64,000 nucleotides of DNA from Ga0077548 sp035440445. Lineage in GTDB: Bacteria; Pseudomonadota; Alphaproteobacteria; Rhizobiales; Xanthobacteraceae. The DNA is taken from NCBI GenBank assembly GCA_035440445.1, contig DAORMJ010000016.1, positions 1-64,000 on the forward strand. The letters are read 5' to 3'. Both the position numbers and the translations under genes were made by a program. Below, in pieces: positions 63,903 through 64,000 of the stretch. Position 1 is the first letter of the stretch, and each line of letters begins with the position of its first letter. The notes beneath the pieces are model-generated. The model did no database searches, had not been told where the DNA came from, and saw only the letters and a program-made list of their open reading frames with translations.

Positions 63903-64000
63903 GGAGCAGAACTATTGAGCACAGCACGGGCCAGGGCTCGATTTTTGAAGCCACCGCTCGGCTCGTGAACCGGCCGAATTACAGGGGAATTTGCATGAAG
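63903..64000 (+). other. Window edge with the start of a further gene
   Basis: AGGGGA followed by ATG at 63995-63997 looks like a ribosome site and start codon of a plus-strand gene, divergent from the solute-binding protein gene; only two codons are inside the window, so no product can be given. Confidence 0.35.

Overview
The window looks like a chromosomal segment of a GC-rich alphaproteobacterium of the Hyphomicrobiales (rhizobial order), probably near Bradyrhizobiaceae/Xanthobacteraceae. The signs are the gyrA-coaD-PPIase-PPIase-queA-tgt block, HmuP-type haem regulation, GAAC-N7-GAAC LexA boxes, GGAAC-N16-CGTT (EcfG) promoters and an HWE-type histidine kinase. It is a draft sequence with three N runs (525-540, 2044-2114, 62775-62793). 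The organism call is inference; no rRNA is present.

Region by region. (1) 1-9.8 kb, DNA repair: uvrA (minus, cut by the window edge) and ssb face away from each other but are separated by a ku-ligD end-joining operon. uvrA and ssb keep exact LexA boxes, ku has an exact EcfG-type promoter, and ligD carries an apparent one-base frameshift. An SDR-DoxX-like fusion, a membrane protein and a secreted MetX-like hydrolase follow. (2) 10-16.6 kb: gyrA, coaD, two cyclophilins, and queA and tgt for queuosine; Tgt has lost most zinc ligands. (3) 16.7-22.65 kb, haem uptake: haem monooxygenase and TonB receptor hmuR on the minus strand, hmuP-hmuT-hmuU-hmuV on the plus strand, with an Irr/ICE-like palindrome between them. 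(4) 22.7-31.07 kb: an 8.3 kb integrated element in the 3' end of tRNA-Lys(TTT), bounded by a 46-bp direct repeat, with tyrosine integrase, AlpA-like factor, winged-helix protein, DUF4238 protein, frameshifted zinc-ribbon gene, membrane protein, SRAP protein, HWE-like kinase and GFA-family enzyme. (5) 31.1-36.65 kb: urea (or guanidine) carboxylase flanked by the two halves of an allophanate hydrolase. (6) 37.1-46.2 kb, a probable glycan cluster: UDP-xylose synthase, TylF-like methyltransferase, CDP-paratose-2-epimerase-like enzyme, second epimerase, three tandem paralogous CgeB/GT-like proteins, GH39-like hydrolase and SPFH protein. (7) 46.2-60 kb, mostly core: HPP protein, M20 hydrolase, EamA exporter, SPOR-like protein, glmU, glmS, DUF805 protein, recG, sdhE, mfd. 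(8) 59.9-64 kb: DsbA/FrnE-like protein, degenerate AMP-binding protein and a YejA-like peptide-binding protein.

How they work together: repair genes at both ends (uvrA, ku-ligD, ssb; recG, mfd) reflect SOS, general-stress and transcription-coupled repair; the haem block makes a receptor-to-degradation route; the glycan block supplies sugar nucleotides, transferases and a trimming hydrolase for a probably xylose-containing, O-methylated surface glycan. The best candidates for something new are the glycan cluster with its three paralogous transferases, and the tRNA-Lys element with its paired arm-site repeats and stress-type kinase and promoter.
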